A stretch of 64,000 nt of DNA from Chamaea fasciata (Eukaryota; Chordata; Aves; Passeriformes; Sylviidae): the NCBI GenBank assembly GCA_029207755.1, contig JARCOQ010000015.1, forward strand, positions 930,001-994,000, read 5' to 3'. The notes beneath the pieces are model-generated. The model searched no databases. It saw only the letters and a program-made list of their open reading frames with translations, and had not been told where the DNA came from. Within the stretch, counting starts at the first letter, position 1. The number at the start of each line of letters is the position of its first letter. Position numbers and translations under genes: made by a program. This document shows, one piece after another, positions 61,025-64,000 of the stretch.

Positions 61025-64000
61025 CTGGGAAATAAAAAAGAGAAAGAAAATGAAGTAGGTGATGGAACTAATCCCCAGGGAACCCCCTCCCTGCCTTCCC
61101 TGCCTCATGGCTGGCACAAGGCTTACAACGCTGTTTACACTTTTCACACTCCTGGTGAGCTCCTTGAAGGCTCAGCCATGTGGAAAAGTACAAATTTAAC
61201 TGTTGTGCTCCTGGAGACCTTTCAGCCTCCATGAACTGACTAATCCCACAAAACCTCAACCCCACGCCAGCCACCGAGCCTCATGCTGCAAACCACTCCC
61301 AGGAAAACATCTTGAATCATTAATGCTTAAAGCCCTTCTGAAAACAAATTGTTGGACCTCTGACACGCGCTGCTCTCCAACTCAATGAGTGACCTCATAT
61401 GTTCCAAAGGCCAATTCCTTCCCAGCCATTCCAGCACCAGAGGTCAGTCCCATCTGGCCCAGCCAGGCTGGCTGGGAGGCCAAATGGGGCTTTGCCCCCA
61501 GATCCCCGTGCCCCATGTGTTCCCTCCTCCGTGGCACGGGTATGCCCCACAAGACGGGGACACGGGGACACAGGGACACCCAAGCCTTCCCCCTCACCAC
61601 CTCCATCTCTTTTAGTTCACAGGAGGGCACAGAGCAGCTCAGCAAAGTGCAGCAGCTCACACGGAGGATGTGGCACCCTGCTTACGGTGGTTGAGGGGTG
61701 ACCCTGGAGCAGCTCCAGCTGGCACCTCATCTCAGGGGTGCAAAGCCCCAGCAGCCCTAAATGGGATATGTCCTCTGCTCTGCCTCACCCCGAGGGGACA
61801 CAGCCACAGGGACACAGGCAGGTGTCCCCTGGCCGTGCTGGGCTGTCCAGGGAGCCCTGGCTGAGGCTGGGACAGTGCCCTGGACACTGCTGAGTCACAG
61901 GGGACACATCCATGGCACCTGTGACCTGCAGTGCAGCCCTGCCTCCAGAAACCTTTCTTGTGGTTTGCTCCTGACCTCTTCAACCTGGAGCTGTGATGCC
62001 TTCAGGCTCTGTGCTCCCACACTTGTAGCCTGAGGGGGTTTTAGTGTCTTTCCCTTCACTTTCTCTCCCGTTTCCCTGGACAAATGCAGCAGGCCAGCAC
62101 GCAGTGAGGCTCAGACTCGCTTGCTGGACTGACCCCAGAATTTATTGCCGTGAGTTTCTACCATTGATCTTGGGGTCAAGACATTTGTGCGCAAGCTCAG
62201 CGTATTTCAGCACACTGCAAGCCCAGGCTGGCTAAAAAAATAATAGTAATAAAAAGATGCTTTCCATCCTTTTCCATCCAAATCTCACCTGAACCAGCAA
62301 GGAACTCATCCCTACATCCAGCTCAGGCAGCAGCCAGGGGCCTCATCACAAGGGGGCTCAGGGTTGGGGGTTTAGCTGCCCCCAACAGCAACATCAGCCC
62401 TACTCACTGCCTGGGCAAGAAGCCTCAGGCTGGTGCACGTTTCCTCCCTGGAGAACAGGCAGAGCTGTCCCCTCCACTGAGTCTGCTTGGGATCCAACCT
62501 GAGAGTGGGGAGGCCCCGGCCCAAGCCCTTGGGAGCTGGCAGGACCTCCCCCTTACCCGTAACTCCCCCCCCTGCCAGGAAGCTCTGAATATTTGATCAG
62601 AGCCTGCGGGAAATCTCCGCTGTCAGTAAACGGCTGATGGGCTGCCCCAGAGATGACAACCTCGGCAGAGGGGACGTGCTGCTCACGCTGCCACCCAGCC
62701 AGGCTGGCCATCTCCACCCCTGGGCGGGCACAGAGCCTCTCCCCATCCTCATCCTCATCCTCATCGCAGCCAAGAGCTCGCCAAGCTGCTCGTGGCCATG
62801 CCAGCACCACCAAGCTGGGAGGGGAGACAAACTCTCCCCAGGGAGTCACAACCTCATGGAGCAGCAAGAAAGGCAGGACAAGCCCAGCAAGAACCAATAT
62901 ATATACTAAACAATATTTACGTAGGGATTCAAACCTACCCCCCACATCACTCACAAATCCCAATGACATTTTTGCATTGCAAAAACTGCATTTCAGACAC
63001 ACTTCACATGCTCCTAATTGGATATGGAAAAACGCAGCTGCAGCCCAAATGGCTTTCAAAAGCACTAATAAAATAATAATTTTAATGATCTTCTGTGGTT
63101 AGTAAAACAATGTTCATTTATAAAAAAAACAACTGAATTGATCTAAGTCGCACAAAATTAGGTGCCTCCATTTCTCATTACCGTTACCATGTCCTACATC
63201 ACTCTAATAAATTGCACTGTCATCAGCTCATTACAGGGAGGCAGCTGAGCGTGGTCTTGGTAATTATTTCAGACTGGGCTATTAATGGCTTCCCAGGCAG
63301 GACATGGTCCCACAGCACCAGCCACGGGCCTGCCCAGGGAATGTCCACTCACCCACAGGGTGCCGGCCCTCGCCTCCACCACCAGACCCCTGCTCAGGGT
63401 ACTTTACTTTGCCTCTGGAAGTTTGGGAGCTGTTCTGCAGCTGTGCAATCTGGCTCCTTTCTGGAATAAAGCTCAGTAGCACGCGAACTCCTGCTCTGCA
63501 CCCCAGGTACTTTTCCAGCAATAGCTATCCCTGTACCGGGTCACCACAGCCGTGCTCCAAAACATGATTCACCTTTCACATCCTCCAAATTCCCCATCCA
63601 TTACCCACAGGATAATTTACTCTAAATTATACCTCTTCATCATCCTTTGTGCTAGGAAATAACGCCGCAGTTTCTAAAGATGGGTGCTCTCAGCCCAAAG
63701 TGGGCTTAATGCCCCGGCTGTTCAGCAGGGACTGTCAGTGCCATTCCTGAGCTGCTCTTTACAAGTTTTCCAAGCAGTCACTGTATTTTCCTTTTAACCT
63801 GCTGTTTCTTTCCGGCCCCTGATGCACTCTGAGAGAACTGCACTGGCGTTCATCTCTATGGGTCCTTTTTCTGCTCCCCCTTTCACAGGAGTCACTCCCA
63901 GCACAGGAGAAGGCAACAGCGAATGGAGGAACGTGCAGACTTCACTCCTGCTCAGGGCTCACAGTGGGGCAGATCCTTCTCCTGGCAGCACACGATGGTT
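61025..64000 (-). other. ARHGAP26: ARHGAP26 intron, partial
   Basis: Sequence upstream of the RhoGAP exon to the window edge. A CCTCAT hexamer run near 62744-62766 opens an acidic frame on the minus strand but is only a simple repeat. An AT-rich, unique block at about 63060-63260 has no coding signal. Confidence 0.8.

Larger units (their letters stand above)
33465..64000 (-). other. ARHGAP26: ARHGAP26 (GRAF1) gene, 3' part, six exons plus 3'UTR
   Basis: This is the gene-level span for Rho GTPase-activating protein 26. GRAF1 has a BAR-PH membrane module, a RhoGAP domain that stimulates GTP hydrolysis on RhoA and Cdc42, a Ser/Pro-rich linker and a C-terminal SH3 domain. It works in clathrin-independent endocytosis and at focal adhesions. 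Only the end of RhoGAP, the linker and the SH3 are in the window. Six exons join in frame on the minus strand, and all junction codons match the family. The BAR, PH and most RhoGAP exons lie beyond position 64000. The 3' limit is a guess from a weak signal. Confidence 0.95.

Noticed and set aside
62553..63065. 170-residue minus-strand frame with an acidic DEDEDED run and a hydrophobic stretch
   Set aside because: The acidic run is a CCTCAT simple repeat. There is no similarity to the missing RhoGAP exon and no matching splice phase.

Overview
The window is vertebrate nuclear DNA, almost certainly from a bird. Two intron-rich vertebrate genes lie tail to tail. The interspersed repeats are nearly all short 3'-end pieces of CR1 LINEs (cacagaat... 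/ ...gtcccttccaacc signatures), which is typical of avian genomes. Exons and many introns are GC-rich. A songbird is possible, but I cannot establish the species from the sequence. There are no bacterial-type operons, CRISPR arrays or recognisable viral genes.

Positions 1-27455 (+ strand) hold the 3' two thirds of NR3C1, the glucocorticoid receptor. Seven exons were delimited by hand from splice sites, reading phase and family-typical lengths. They encode the two zinc fingers of the DNA-binding domain (2252-2415 and 6257-6373), the hinge, nuclear localisation signal and start of the ligand-binding domain (10920-11198), and the rest of the ligand-binding domain (13748-13892, 19337-19467, 22163-22320, 23172-23324). 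A roughly 4.1-kb 3'UTR ends at an AATAAA at 27432. The large N-terminal exon is upstream of the window. The zinc fingers look unchanged from mammals. The ligand-binding domain carries several residues that look mineralocorticoid-receptor-like, and the hinge has become Ala/Gly-rich and CpG-dense.

Positions 27456 to about 33465 are the short intergenic space between the convergent genes. It contains CR1 pieces, a CpG-island-like block (about 29820-30245) and several degenerate tandem repeats.

Positions about 33465-64000 (- strand) hold the 3' part of ARHGAP26 (GRAF1, a Rho GTPase-activating protein). The exons, from 5' to 3' of the gene, are the end of the RhoGAP domain (60865-61024), three Ser/Pro-rich linker exons (59342-59480, 55037-55190, 38679-38789) and two SH3 exons (36749-36840, 34975-35063). 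All junction codons join in frame. A 16-kb intron (38790-55036) holds many CR1 copies. The two genes are neighbours in the same convergent order in other amniotes. They act separately: NR3C1 is a steroid-regulated transcription factor, and ARHGAP26 is a membrane-shaping Rho regulator.

I did not find a convincing undescribed system. The best leads are: an ARHGAP26 alternative donor whose read-through encodes a hydrophobic tail and then a stop; NR3C1 exon 4 with microsatellites at both splice sites; mineralocorticoid-receptor-like changes in the glucocorticoid receptor ligand domain; a possible C-terminal receptor variant by intron-8 retention; an orphan CpG island; and a 32-copy, 12-bp minisatellite in NR3C1 intron 6.
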